From Zhongshania sp. (GTDB lineage: Bacteria > Pseudomonadota > Gammaproteobacteria > Pseudomonadales > Spongiibacteraceae), in assembly GCF_029212375.1 (NCBI RefSeq), contig NZ_JARGNU010000001.1, positions 124,001 to 188,000 of the forward strand: 64,000 nt of DNA, read 5' to 3'. Positions 34,490 through 43,230 of the stretch are shown here, piece by piece. The position numbers were made by a program, and so were the translations under genes. Numbering within the stretch: the stretch's first letter is position 1; each line of letters starts with the position of its first letter. Under the pieces are notes generated by a model. The model saw nothing but the letters and a program-made list of their open reading frames with translations, was not told the DNA's origin and searched no databases.

Positions 34490-36922
34490 TTAATAGGTGT
34501 AGCCAACGGTCAGGCCAATGGTTCTAGAGCGGCCAGTAAAGCGCGCCGAGGTGTCGGACGAGGCGATAACGTTCGTGGTGTAATATTCGTCGAGGATATT
34601 TTTACCCCACAAGGTAACGCGCCAGTTGCCGTCGTCTGAGCGGTAGCCCATGCGTGCATTGACCACGCTGTACGCTTCCATTTCATTAAATTTCTCGGTG
34701 ATGGCCTTGGCGCCATCGTCGCGTTGGTCTTGGCTATAGCTTAAGCGGTTGCCACCAAAAGCAGCGTCAGACTCAGACTGGCCATTGATGTTTACCCCAG
34801 CGTAAACATCGGCGCCGCCACTCAGTGCAATGGTGTATTCCGCGTCGAGCATATAGGTCAGTTCAGGTGTAAAGGGAATCGGGTCGCCAGAGAAATCGGC
34901 TTCGCCGGTAGCCAGCACCAAGGCGCCGTTGCCATCGCGCACTGCTTCGCTGGTGAAACTAACACCTTGGTAATCCTTAACTTCAGACTTTAAATACGTG
35001 AACGCGGCAGTTAAGCGCAGGCCGTCGGTGACTTGGGCGGTCACGTCTGCCTCTAAACCGTAAATCTCGGTCTTGGGTACATTGTCGAGGGTGTCGAGAA
35101 AGCCAAAGATTGGGTCTAAGATTTTGGTGCGCAGCTGCTTGTCTTTGTAGTCGTAGTAAAATACAGCGCTATTTAGCTGTATGGAGTTACCCGCCAGCGA
35201 GCTTTTAATACCCACTTCGTAGGCCTGCACCGACTCTTGGGTAACGGGGTCTAGCTGGAAGAAGTTAGCCGCCGCGAGTGCAGGGTAGCTTCCTGATTTA
35301 TAGCCCTTGGAAATGTTGGCGTAAATTAAGGTGTCGTCGTCCAGACCATAATCGGCTCCTAGGCGCCACGACACATTGTCTTCGCTTAACTCATTTACGT
35401 ATGGGTCGCCAGGCACGCTATTGTCGTTGAGGGTATAGCAACCATTGATGCCAATTGGGATAAAGGCTTCAGTGCCTAGGGCGTTGCCCAAAATATTAAA
35501 CAAGGTCGCAGTGTTGGCGCCGTCACCGGCGTCGATGGCGCCAGGGGTATTCGGCGCGGCGTAGTTACAGCTATTAACCTTAATGGTTGAGTCGGTATAG
35601 CGAGCCCCCACTTTAACGGTGAGATCGTCGCTTAGGCTGTAGTCGAGGTTGCCGAACATGGCATAAGTAGAAATTTCCTGTGCTAGGGAAATGCCACTGG
35701 TATTGATATAGGCGTTTTGATCGGTGTAGTTGGTAGAGTCAATGTAGTTTAGGGTCTGGTCTTCAGCGGTATTGCTTTCTTCTAGATTGGCGCCAATAAC
35801 CCATTTGGTGGTGGCGTTGACGGAGGACAAGCGAATTTCACTAATCCAAGTGTCGATTTCGCCATAGCTCGGGCCTAAGTCGAATAACACGAGCGGCAGG
35901 CCGTCACCGTCGGTAGATTGCTTTTGCTCAAAATCTTGGTAGGTAGACAAGGCAGTTAAGGTCATCTCGTCGTTCAGATCCCAGTCGCCACGTGCAACCA
36001 GTTGGTAGTAGTCGCGCTCAGACGAGGGGTCGATATACGGCGACCAATCAGCGGCTTCGGTATCTTCGGCGGTGAATTGCTGCGCGGCAATCGCGGCTAA
36101 TGTGCCTGGTGGGTTGCCCGTCGCACTGTCTACTTTGATCGCGGGGTTATAAGCGACATATTGCTGGGCTTGTGGGTCGCTATTGTCTTGCCACGCGTTA
36201 ATGTTGAAGAGGTAGGCAGAGCGATCAGTTGGTGTGAACTCTAATACTAAGCGGCCTGCGAAGTAGTCTTGTGCGCCGTTTTTGTCATTGCGCGAGGCAC
36301 TTTTTTGCCATTCATCGGCTTGCAGCGACGTTATCGCTAAGCGTGCGCCAAGGGTGTCGGTCAGGGGCCCGCTCACATAGCCGTTGAGTTCTTTGCGAGC
36401 GTAGTTGCCTATCGACACATCGCCGCCGGCTTCAAACTCTTGGCCGGGCTTGGCGGTAATAAAGTTGATGGCGCCGCCAGTTGAGTTTTGCCCAAATAGA
36501 ATGCCTTGGGGGCCTTTTAATACTTCTACCCGCTCTAGGTCGTAGGCGGCGTGACTAGCCAAGACCGGAAAAGGCATTGGCGCTTCATCTATGTATAAGC
36601 TCGTGGCAGGGTAGGCGCCCAAGCTTTGCTCGTTAAAGCCAATACCACGTAAAGTGAATATTGGCGTGTTTGACGTGCTTGACGAAAACACTAGGCCTGG
36701 TACCACCGAAGAAATCTCTTCAAGGGAGCTTAGTTTCTGCTCGGCCATTTGATCGCCACTAACGGAGGAAATAGACAGGCCTACGTCATTGATATTTTCT
36801 GCACGTTTATTGGCGGTAACAATCACCTCCTCGAGCGCCGGTGCAGCATAACTGTTTGCAGAAAGCATTGCCGCACTGGCAATGGCAATAACTAAGGGGT
36901 GTTTCTTATAATGCTTACTCAT
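34490..36922 (-). CDS. TonB-dependent outer-membrane receptor, intact paralogue
   Basis: 810 residues. It has a signal peptide (HPLVIAIASAAMLSANSYAA), a plug domain starting ALEEVIVTANKRAENINDVG with VEVLKGPQGILFGQNSTGG, and a 22-strand-type barrel ending SRTIGLTVGYTY. It is a close paralogue of the frameshifted receptor at 10327-12677, with matching plug text and the same barrel motif NVSWRLGADY/NVSWRLGLNY. It is divergent from a LuxR-type regulator. It probably imports a substrate of the nearby catabolic genes; cargo unknown. Confidence 0.87.
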   Translation of the reverse strand: MSKHYKKHPLVIAIASAAMLSANSYAAPALEEVIVTANKRAENINDVGLSISSVSGDQMAEQKLSSLEEISSVVPGLVFSSSTSNTPIFTLRGIGFNEQSLGAYPATSLYIDEAPMPFPVLASHAAYDLERVEVLKGPQGILFGQNSTGGAINFITAKPGQEFEAGGDVSIGNYARKELNGYVSGPLTDTLGARLAITSLQADEWQKSASRNDKNGAQDYFAGRLVLEFTPTDRSAYLFNINAWQDNSDPQAQQYVAYNPAIKVDSATGNPPGTLAAIAAQQFTAEDTEAADWSPYIDPSSERDYYQLVARGDWDLNDEMTLTALSTYQDFEQKQSTDGDGLPLVLFDLGPSYGEIDTWISEIRLSSVNATTKWVIGANLEESNTAEDQTLNYIDSTNYTDQNAYINTSGISLAQEISTYAMFGNLDYSLSDDLTVKVGARYTDSTIKVNSCNYAAPNTPGAIDAGDGANTATLFNILGNALGTEAFIPIGINGCYTLNDNSVPGDPYVNELSEDNVSWRLGADYGLDDDTLIYANISKGYKSGSYPALAAANFFQLDPVTQESVQAYEVGIKSSLAGNSIQLNSAVFYYDYKDKQLRTKILDPIFGFLDTLDNVPKTEIYGLEADVTAQVTDGLRLTAAFTYLKSEVKDYQGVSFTSEAVRDGNGALVLATGEADFSGDPIPFTPELTYMLDAEYTIALSGGADVYAGVNINGQSESDAAFGGNRLSYSQDQRDDGAKAITEKFNEMEAYSVVNARMGYRSDDGNWRVTLWGKNILDEYYTTNVIASSDTSARFTGRSRTIGLTVGYTY

Positions 36923-37309
36923 GTGCTGACCTCAGGGTGACGCAGTTCGATGATTGTTGAAATGGCATCGATAATCTCGGCTTAAAGAGATACTGCTGGT
37001 AATTGTTCGCTCGCTATCTATTAGAGTTATTTCGACGTATATTAAGTGCTTCCCTTGTTGCCAATTTTTTACTTATTGGCAGGGGCAGAACCTAATCTGG
37101 TCTGAGCACACAGTAACAAGAGATATGGGCTACGCGCATTGACGGAAATCCGTTATATTTACGTTAGCGAACGAATATGGAAAATAGTACTATTAGTAAG
37201 TGCATGATTTTTATGGAAATTTATTTCCGGTTTGGCGGGTAGGCATAAGTACGTATTACCGTCTATGCTAAGTCATATACTCTTCGATACATAAAGAAGG
37301 TCTTATGCA
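36923..37309. other. Divergent promoter region of TonB receptor and LuxR-type regulator
   Basis: 387 bp with no gene. It contains the dyad GGAAAT-TT-ATTTCC (37215-37228) and the sequences ATAGTACTATTAG (about 37184-37196) and GGCATAAGTACG (37242-37253). The last two resemble the GGTATAAGTACTAT stretch upstream of the paralogous receptor. AAGAAGG (37294-37300) is the ribosome site of the regulator. Confidence 0.4.
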
Positions 37310-38089
37310 ATGAATAACAATAATTTTGAAATGAGTAATCACAGCCATAGCCAAAAGGTGTTAAATCGCTCTAAGGCAGATGGCATATCGCTGTTTATTT
37401 TTGACAAGCGTCAAGAAGACGACAAGGCGATTAGCTTTATCTATCAGCGCCACACCCAAGCAGAAGCGATGGACGATTACCGCCTGCGCTTATATAAGGT
37501 TGATTCTTTTTTACAAAAATCAGTAGAACCCAATGCCGTGCAAGGCATGGCCATTGGCGTAAAAACCAAAGAAAGTAATTTTCCGAGTACGCTCCCTAGC
37601 CCAGCAGATCCCAGTGGTATTTATTGGCGTGGCCTTGGCGCCTACGGGTATCGGCAAACCGCTTGCATGATTCATCCCTTGAGTAAAAATCTTCACTTGG
37701 TTATTGGTATGCAGATGCTGCAGGAGCGCAAAAATCTTTGCGTAGAACAGGCGCTGTCGGCGATGGAAGATTGGATGTCTGACAGCAGTGACCACATCTT
37801 AGAAAATTCGATTAATATTTTACGAAATGAATGCATTACCGAATCACCACTGCATCAATTAGAAAATATCGCCAAAGGCATTAGTCCCAGAGAGCAGCAA
37901 GTCGTTTTTGAAATAGTGCAGGGCAAAAGCAATAAAGAAATTGCGAAGACTCTATGCCTATCTAATTACACAATTGAAAATCATCTGCGGCGTATATACC
38001 AAAAATTTGGGGTAAAAAGCCGAACCGAACTCATTGCGGCCTTGAATTGTGGCCGTATTAAATCGCTCTTGCATGCTGGGGAACACTGA
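37310..38089 (+). CDS. LuxR-type transcriptional regulator
   Basis: 259 residues. The C-terminal domain (about 190-250) is a GerE/LuxR helix-turn-helix: SPREQQVVFEIVQGKSNKEI followed by TIENHLRRIYQKFGVKSRTE. The N-terminal ~180 residues are not a receiver domain (no phospho-acceptor pattern) and do not clearly match an autoinducer-binding domain. They may sense a small molecule. It is divergent from the intact TonB receptor and is a good candidate regulator of that gene and possibly of its paralogue (inference). The start at 37310 is supported by AAGAAGG nine bases upstream; an overlapping ATG at 37305 is out of frame. Confidence 0.78.
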   Translation: MNNNNFEMSNHSHSQKVLNRSKADGISLFIFDKRQEDDKAISFIYQRHTQAEAMDDYRLRLYKVDSFLQKSVEPNAVQGMAIGVKTKESNFPSTLPSPADPSGIYWRGLGAYGYRQTACMIHPLSKNLHLVIGMQMLQERKNLCVEQALSAMEDWMSDSSDHILENSINILRNECITESPLHQLENIAKGISPREQQVVFEIVQGKSNKEIAKTLCLSNYTIENHLRRIYQKFGVKSRTELIAALNCGRIKSLLHAGEH

Positions 38090-38177
38090 AAAAATTCGCG
38101 TATTTTTATAAAAGTCTGTTATGGATAAATTAAATTTTTAACGCAGTTTTTTAATTGTTGCTGTTCGCTAAAATTTT

Positions 38178-38891
38178 TTATAAAAACAAGCGTCCAATCA
38201 AGGTCGATACCGCAGTTTCTGTTTTTAAAATACGCGGGCCAAGACTAAAGCTCTGCATGCCAGCCGCCATGAGTTTTTCGCACTCAAAGGGGATAAATCC
38301 GCCTTCTGGGCCAATGGCAAGTACGCAGTTCTGTTTAACGGCCTGCGGCGGGCTTTGATCTGCATAGGGGTGCGCTAGCAAACCTATTTTGTTTTCTAAC
38401 AGGCTCGGCAATTCGTCTTCTACAAAAGGTTTAAAGCGGGTCGCTCGGCGAAGGCTTGGCAATACCGTATCGCCAGCCTGCTCTAATCCTTCTAGCATGG
38501 CTTTGTACAGAGCTTTGTCGCCGACCAACGGGCTCTGCCAATAGCTTTTTTCGACGCGAAAACTATTCAGCAAGATGATTTCTGCTGCGCCCAATTCGGT
38601 CGCGGCGCGAATAATTCGTCTTGCCATTTTTGGCCGAGGTAGGGCAAGGAGTAGCGTTAGTGGCAGTTTTGGCGGCGATGGGGTGTGCAGTTCAAATTCA
38701 AGGCTAACCCCACTGTCACTCATTGTAGTGATGGTGGCGCTGCCGGTGAGGCCGTTTAGTAAACCGACTTTGAGGGTGTCGCCAGTTGCCGCGCGCAGCA
38801 CAGTGCGAATATGTGCTGCGCGGGCATCGTTTAGCGTTACGTGATTGGAATCGGCGCCTAAGTCCTCAGGCTGCAGTAGCAGCAGATTCAT
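38178..38891 (-). CDS. rsmE: 16S rRNA (uracil(1498)-N(3))-methyltransferase
   Basis: 237-residue SPOUT-class methyltransferase RsmE, which methylates U1498 of 16S rRNA using SAM. The conserved C-terminal knot motifs are visible: LAIGPEGGFIPFECEKL and LGPRILKTETAV. The N-terminal PUA-like domain (about 1-70) includes HIRTVLRAATGD. Its ATG overlaps the rimO stop by one base, so the two are co-transcribed. Length is normal for the family. Confidence 0.92.
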   Translation of the reverse strand: MNLLLLQPEDLGADSNHVTLNDARAAHIRTVLRAATGDTLKVGLLNGLTGSATITTMSDSGVSLEFELHTPSPPKLPLTLLLALPRPKMARRIIRAATELGAAEIILLNSFRVEKSYWQSPLVGDKALYKAMLEGLEQAGDTVLPSLRRATRFKPFVEDELPSLLENKIGLLAHPYADQSPPQAVKQNCVLAIGPEGGFIPFECEKLMAAGMQSFSLGPRILKTETAVSTLIGRLFL

Positions 38892-40204
38892 TAAGCGGGT
38901 TCAGCCCACAGATCGTAATCGTCAGAGTCGATGATGTTCACCACCAAGGCATCGCCGGGTTTTACGTCGGTGAAACCGTCTAGGTAAACTTTGCCGTCGA
39001 TTTCGGGGGCGTCTGCTAGGCTGCGGCCAATGGCGCCTTCTTCATCAACGGTGTCGATGAGAATTTCCTGCTGAGTGCCAATTTTGGCGCGCAGGCGCTC
39101 GGCAGAAATTTCCTGAGCGACCACCATAAACCGCTGCCAGCGATCTTTTTTAACGTCATCGGGAACGTGGTCTTGCAGATCATTAGCGGTGGCGCCTTCA
39201 ACCGGCGAGTACTCAAAACAACCCACCCGATCGAGCTGGGCTTCTTGCAGCCAGTCGAGCAGAATCTGGAAGTCTTCCTCGGTCTCGCCGGGAAAGCCGA
39301 CAATAAAGGTTGAGCGAATCACCAAGTCCGGACAGATTTCACGCCATTTTTTTATGCGATCAAGGGTCTTTTCCTGATGCGCTGGGCGTTTCATGGCTTT
39401 TAGCACTTTGGGGCTGGCGTGTTGAAAGGGAATATCTAAGTAGGGCAGAATTTTGCCCTCGGCCATCAGCGGAATGACATTGTCGACATGGGGGTAGGGG
39501 TAAACATAGTGCAGCCTCACCCACACGCCCATTTCACCCAGTGCCTCGCACAGTTCTAACATGCGGGTTTTAATGGGCCGGCCATTCCAAAAATCGAGCT
39601 TGTACTTGGTGTCTAGGCCGTAGGCGCTGGTGTCTTGGGAAACCACCAAAATCTCGCGCACGCCGGCATCAACCAAGCGCTTTGCTTCTTCAAGCACGCT
39701 GCCAATAGGGCGGCTGACCAGATCGCCACGCATCGACGGAATAATGCAGAAGCTGCAGCGGTGGTTACAGCCTTCGGAGATTTTTAAATAGGCGTAGTGG
39801 CGAGGTGTAAGCTTAATACCTTGGGGCGGCACTAAATCGACAAAGGGGTCGTGGTTTAGTACCGGCGGCGCCCATTCATGCACCGCGCCGACCACTTCTT
39901 CGTAGGCCGCCGGGCCGCTAACCGCCAATACATTTGGGTGTACGGCGCGAATTTTGGCGTCGTCGCCCATGCAGCCGGTCACAATAACCTTGCCGTTTGC
40001 TTTTAGGGCTTCGCCAATGGCATCTAGCGACTCTTGCTTGGCGCTGTCGATAAAACCACAGGTATTGACCACCACCACGTCGGCGTCATCATAGCTGGGT
40101 ACAATATCGTAGCCCTCCATGCGCAGTTGGGTGAGAATACGCTCGGAGTCTACCAGCGCTTTGGGGCAGCCTAAACTCACGAAACCGACTTTGGGATTGG
40201 TCAT
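38891..40204 (-). CDS. rimO: Ribosomal protein S12 methylthiotransferase RimO
   Basis: 437-residue radical-SAM enzyme that adds a methylthio group to an aspartate of ribosomal protein S12. It has an N-terminal UPF0004 domain with cluster cysteines 13, 49 and 78, a radical-SAM CxxxCxxC at Cys146, Cys150 and Cys153 (CNHRCSFC), and a C-terminal TRAM domain ending the protein. The typical opening [16 protein letters not shown] is present. It is followed by rsmE with a one-base overlap. The promoter lies in the 180-bp gap containing the large palindrome at 40297-40340. Confidence 0.95.
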   Translation of the reverse strand: MTNPKVGFVSLGCPKALVDSERILTQLRMEGYDIVPSYDDADVVVVNTCGFIDSAKQESLDAIGEALKANGKVIVTGCMGDDAKIRAVHPNVLAVSGPAAYEEVVGAVHEWAPPVLNHDPFVDLVPPQGIKLTPRHYAYLKISEGCNHRCSFCIIPSMRGDLVSRPIGSVLEEAKRLVDAGVREILVVSQDTSAYGLDTKYKLDFWNGRPIKTRMLELCEALGEMGVWVRLHYVYPYPHVDNVIPLMAEGKILPYLDIPFQHASPKVLKAMKRPAHQEKTLDRIKKWREICPDLVIRSTFIVGFPGETEEDFQILLDWLQEAQLDRVGCFEYSPVEGATANDLQDHVPDDVKKDRWQRFMVVAQEISAERLRAKIGTQQEILIDTVDEEGAIGRSLADAPEIDGKVYLDGFTDVKPGDALVVNIIDSDDYDLWAEPA

Positions 40205-40296
40205 AGAAACCTCTGAAATGCTTTAAGCGGCGCATTTTACCGGAATGGGGGGCTGGCGCCTATGTTTCTGTGATTAGTGGCGCGGAATCGTGGCTG

Positions 40297-40340
40297 GAGT
40301 TCCCGTCCGACGTCAGACGTCTGATGTCGGACGGGAACTC
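40297..40340. repeat. 44-bp near-perfect palindrome
   Basis: Two 22-base halves are complementary except for one G-T pair and have no spacer. It contains nested GACGTC-type dyads around AGACGTCT in the centre. It sits between divergent rimO and ybaK, 45 bases upstream of the ybaK ATG. There is no T-tract. As RNA it would form a very stable hairpin; as DNA it could be a cruciform or a protein site. Confidence 0.8.
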
Positions 40341-40384
40341 TGCAATAGCACCACAGTCAATCTTACACAGCACGGAGCACCCAC

Positions 40385-40858
40385 ATGACACCAGCGATCA
40401 ACCTCGCCAAAAAGCATAAAATCGCTCATACCGTACATGAGTATAGTCACGATCCTGCTAGCCATTCCTATGGCCTTGAGGCAGTTGAGAAACTAGGTTT
40501 GAATGCGGCGCAGGTGTTTAAGACCTTGGTGGTGGCCCAAGAACCCAAGGGCTTGGCGGTTGCGGTGGTGCCGGTAGCGGGACAGTTAAATTTAAAGGCC
40601 ATGGCGAAAGCATTAAAGGTGAAGAAGGTTGCGATGGCGGCGCCGGCAGATGTAGCGCGCTCCAGCGGCTATGTGCTGGGCGGGGTGAGCCCGCTGGGGC
40701 AGAAACGGCTATTGCCGACGGTGATAGACGCGTCAGCAGCGGGTTTTGCAAGCATTTACGTAAGTGCAGGGCGGCGGGGCTTGGAAATTGAGTTGGCCGC
40801 CCAGGATTTATTGGCCTTGACGGGCGGGCTGCTGGCGCCAATAGCGCAATGGGATTAA
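40385..40858 (+). CDS. ybaK: YbaK/EbsC-family Cys-tRNA(Pro) deacylase
   Basis: 157 residues. YbaK hydrolyses cysteine mischarged on tRNA-Pro and so protects translation fidelity. The family pattern is clear: N-terminal KKHKIAHTVHEYSHDP, core AAQVFKTLVVAQEPKGLAVAVVP with LNLKAMAKALKVKKVAMA, and C-terminal VSPLGQKRLLPTVID. The length is typical. The SIMPL gene starts 20 bases after its stop on the same strand. Confidence 0.9.
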   Translation: MTPAINLAKKHKIAHTVHEYSHDPASHSYGLEAVEKLGLNAAQVFKTLVVAQEPKGLAVAVVPVAGQLNLKAMAKALKVKKVAMAAPADVARSSGYVLGGVSPLGQKRLLPTVIDASAAGFASIYVSAGRRGLEIELAAQDLLALTGGLLAPIAQWD

Positions 40859-40878
40859 TTACTTAATAGGGAAGAAAT

Positions 40879-41589
40879 ATGAATAACAAAAGTGCGGTGA
40901 TTTTAGGGCTGGCGCTGGTGTTGGGTTTGTCTGCCCTCGGTTTGTTGATGGGCAAGGCCGCGGTGAATTACCGGCAGCTTGAGCGCAGCGTGGCGGTTAA
41001 AGGTTTGTCTGAGCGGGAATACCCCGCTGATGTGGTGATTTGGCCGATTCTGTTTACCGAAGCCAGTAACGACCTGCCCAAATTGTATACCTTACTGGAT
41101 CAGCGCATTGCGACGATTCAGGGCTTTTTACTGGAAAAGGGCTTTAAAGCCGAGGAAGTGACTATATCGGCCCCAGCAATCACCGATAAATCAGCCCAGC
41201 AATACGGTGGCAACGGCGGCGTAGAATTCCGTTATACCGCAGAGCAAACCGTTACCGTGTATTCCGAGGATATTGAACGTGTGCGCGAAGTTAGTAAGCA
41301 GTTGTCGGTGCTAGGCAAGCAGGGCATTGCCTTTACCGGCAATAATTATCAGGCGCAAACTGAATATTTGTTTACCCGCTTAAACGAGGTTAAACCGGCG
41401 ATGATCGAAGAGGCAACCCGCGAAGCGCGGGCGGTGGCCGAGAAATTCGCCGCCGACTCAGACAGCGTGCTAGGTAAAATAAAACGCGCTTCGCAGGGTC
41501 AGTTCACTATTGGCGATCGCGATAAAAACAATCCCCACATTAAAAAAGTGCGGGTGGTTTCTACGGTAGAATACTATTTGTCTGATTGA
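40879..41589 (+). CDS. SIMPL/DUF541-domain membrane-anchored protein
   Basis: 236 residues. An N-terminal hydrophobic anchor (about residues 5-27) is followed by the SIMPL (DUF541) domain, which starts SVAVKGLSEREYPADVVIWP. Family members are periplasmic or surface proteins linked to oxidative-stress tolerance or to signalling complexes. No catalytic residues are known. The ribosome site AGGGAAG lies just before the ATG, in the same orientation as ybaK. The function of this copy is unknown. Confidence 0.8.
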   Translation: MNNKSAVILGLALVLGLSALGLLMGKAAVNYRQLERSVAVKGLSEREYPADVVIWPILFTEASNDLPKLYTLLDQRIATIQGFLLEKGFKAEEVTISAPAITDKSAQQYGGNGGVEFRYTAEQTVTVYSEDIERVREVSKQLSVLGKQGIAFTGNNYQAQTEYLFTRLNEVKPAMIEEATREARAVAEKFAADSDSVLGKIKRASQGQFTIGDRDKNNPHIKKVRVVSTVEYYLSD

Positions 41590-41597
41590 GAAAAGTG

Positions 41598-42104
41598 TCA
41601 GACTTGCAGGCTGCTAAGGCCGCAGTAATGCCTGATTGGCAGGCCATTCTGGCGCAGTGCGCTAAGTAATTCGCGGCTATCGTCTTTATTTAAGAAGTCG
41701 CCAATACTCACGGATTCGCCGCAATGGCTAATACTGATTTGCAGCGGATCCCAAGGGTGGGGAAGTACGGTGACTAATACGAAACTGGTTTGTCTTGGCC
41801 ACTGCCAGTGATGCTCGCAGTGCTGATGGCCAACATCAATGCTCAGATTTTGCGGGTCGAGGCTGACAATGTGCTGAATTTGCAGTTTGCGGAATACCTT
41901 GCCTAATACCAGCCACAGCAAGAGCACTTCCAAGCCCATAAACGGCAGCAGCAGCCATGCGCCGTTGGCGGCAAAGCACAGGCCGAGTACGCCATTAAAT
42001 AGCATCACGGTTTGAATGATACGACGGTTTTCAGACCAGTCTGCCGAGCAATTGGGGCGCAGGATAATTTCTGAACCCTGTTCTTTATTGCGGACATCAA
42101 TCAT
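41598..42104 (-). CDS. DUF2244-family membrane protein
   Basis: 168 residues with two closely spaced membrane helices (about residues 32-48 and 50-68), flanked by cytoplasmic segments typical of DUF2244 (IILRPNCSADWSENRRIIQ and the later VLPHPWDPLQISISHCGE). Members are often encoded near cytochrome oxidase genes, but none is adjacent here. Function is unknown. It is convergent with the SIMPL gene, with only eight bases between stops. Confidence 0.75.
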   Translation of the reverse strand: MIDVRNKEQGSEIILRPNCSADWSENRRIIQTVMLFNGVLGLCFAANGAWLLLPFMGLEVLLLWLVLGKVFRKLQIQHIVSLDPQNLSIDVGHQHCEHHWQWPRQTSFVLVTVLPHPWDPLQISISHCGESVSIGDFLNKDDSRELLSALRQNGLPIRHYCGLSSLQV

Positions 42105-42192
42105 AGCGAAGTCTCCCTTGCTACCCAGAGTCTAGCAGCAGATTTACGAAAAGCCGCAAATCTTAGAACTCGCCACGGTAATCTACATAGAA

Positions 42193-43194
42193 TCAGGCCT
42201 TGCGATAGACCATTAGGGCATTGTGAGTGGGGTCGCCAGCTTGATAAAGGCGGCGGCCGTCACCCACAAAACCAGAATTACTCAGCCAAGTGTCTAAAAA
42301 GCTCAAACTGTAAAAGTGGCGTAATTCCTTAGCGTTGTATTCCCAACTTTCTTCGGTGCCCATATTGAATACGTCGTGGGCAAGGCCGACCACGGCACGC
42401 ATTTTGGTGTTGCGGGCGTCGTGGTCGCGAATCACCATATAGGCACCGGGCTTCATCGTGTCGCGAATCGAGCTTAAAAACTCCTCGCGCAGCGGAATGG
42501 GGCAGTGGTGTAGGCCGATAAACACGGTAACTAAATCTAGGGAATTATTGGCGATGTGTTTGCCAATATCTGGGCGGTAATCTGCCAAGGGAATATAAGG
42601 GCCGGCTTGGTATATTTGGTTGCGGTCAATCATGTCACTCAAAGAATAGCTTGGCGCCTTCTCTGCTACAAAATAGCGCTCGCCAACAATATTGAACTCT
42701 TCTTCTAGCGGGTCGACATACCGCCCTGTTGAACCAATCTCTAAATAGCCCTCGTAGCGGCGATCATTATCTAGTAATTGTAGGGTTTGCGCTGCCATAG
42801 TGGCTTTTTGTTTGTTTAAAGCGGGTAGGGCAAATGTTAATTCACCGAGAAACGGCTTAATATCTGTCAACTTGCTTTGCAAATGCCGATAGACATTTTG
42901 GTCGGTATTATAAACTTCTGCTGCTTCTTGAATTAATTGTTGCAGTTGCTGTTCTGGGTATAGATGAAAGACATTAACTAAGAACGTAAAAAACTCCTCG
43001 CGGAGTAGCGGGTTGCGATAGATATAGGCAAAGTTACCCGCGTCAGTATTATTGGTGGCCGGCGTTGGCGCAAGTGGCGCAGGAACGGGCGCTTGCTCTT
43101 GGCTAAGGGTGGGATTGGCGACAATGGCGCCAAGTAGCGCCAAATATTGCACAAATTGGCGTCGCGATATGGGGTTTATCATTTTTTTATTCAT
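42193..43194 (-). CDS. SAM-dependent methyltransferase with an apparent Tat signal peptide
   Basis: About 333 residues. The N-terminus is a twin-arginine signal: SRRQFVQYLALLGAIVA, preceded by polar residues and followed by SQEQAPVPAPLAPTP, a likely cleavage and linker region. The rest resembles a class I methyltransferase, with motif I-like YLEIGSTGRYVD and the later NSLDLVTVFIGLHHCP and MKPGAYMVIRDHDARN. Export of a SAM-dependent enzyme would be odd because the periplasm is not known to hold SAM, so the domain may bind something else or the signal may be an anchor. It is divergent from the FAD oxidase, with a 36-base gap. The ATG at 43194 is preferred to a TTG at 43203. Confidence 0.7.
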   Translation of the reverse strand: MNKKMINPISRRQFVQYLALLGAIVANPTLSQEQAPVPAPLAPTPATNNTDAGNFAYIYRNPLLREEFFTFLVNVFHLYPEQQLQQLIQEAAEVYNTDQNVYRHLQSKLTDIKPFLGELTFALPALNKQKATMAAQTLQLLDNDRRYEGYLEIGSTGRYVDPLEEEFNIVGERYFVAEKAPSYSLSDMIDRNQIYQAGPYIPLADYRPDIGKHIANNSLDLVTVFIGLHHCPIPLREEFLSSIRDTMKPGAYMVIRDHDARNTKMRAVVGLAHDVFNMGTEESWEYNAKELRHFYSLSFLDTWLSNSGFVGDGRRLYQAGDPTHNALMVYRKA

Positions 43195-43230
43195 TACGCT
43201 CAACTCATGATCAAATTTGGAGTTTAGGCC

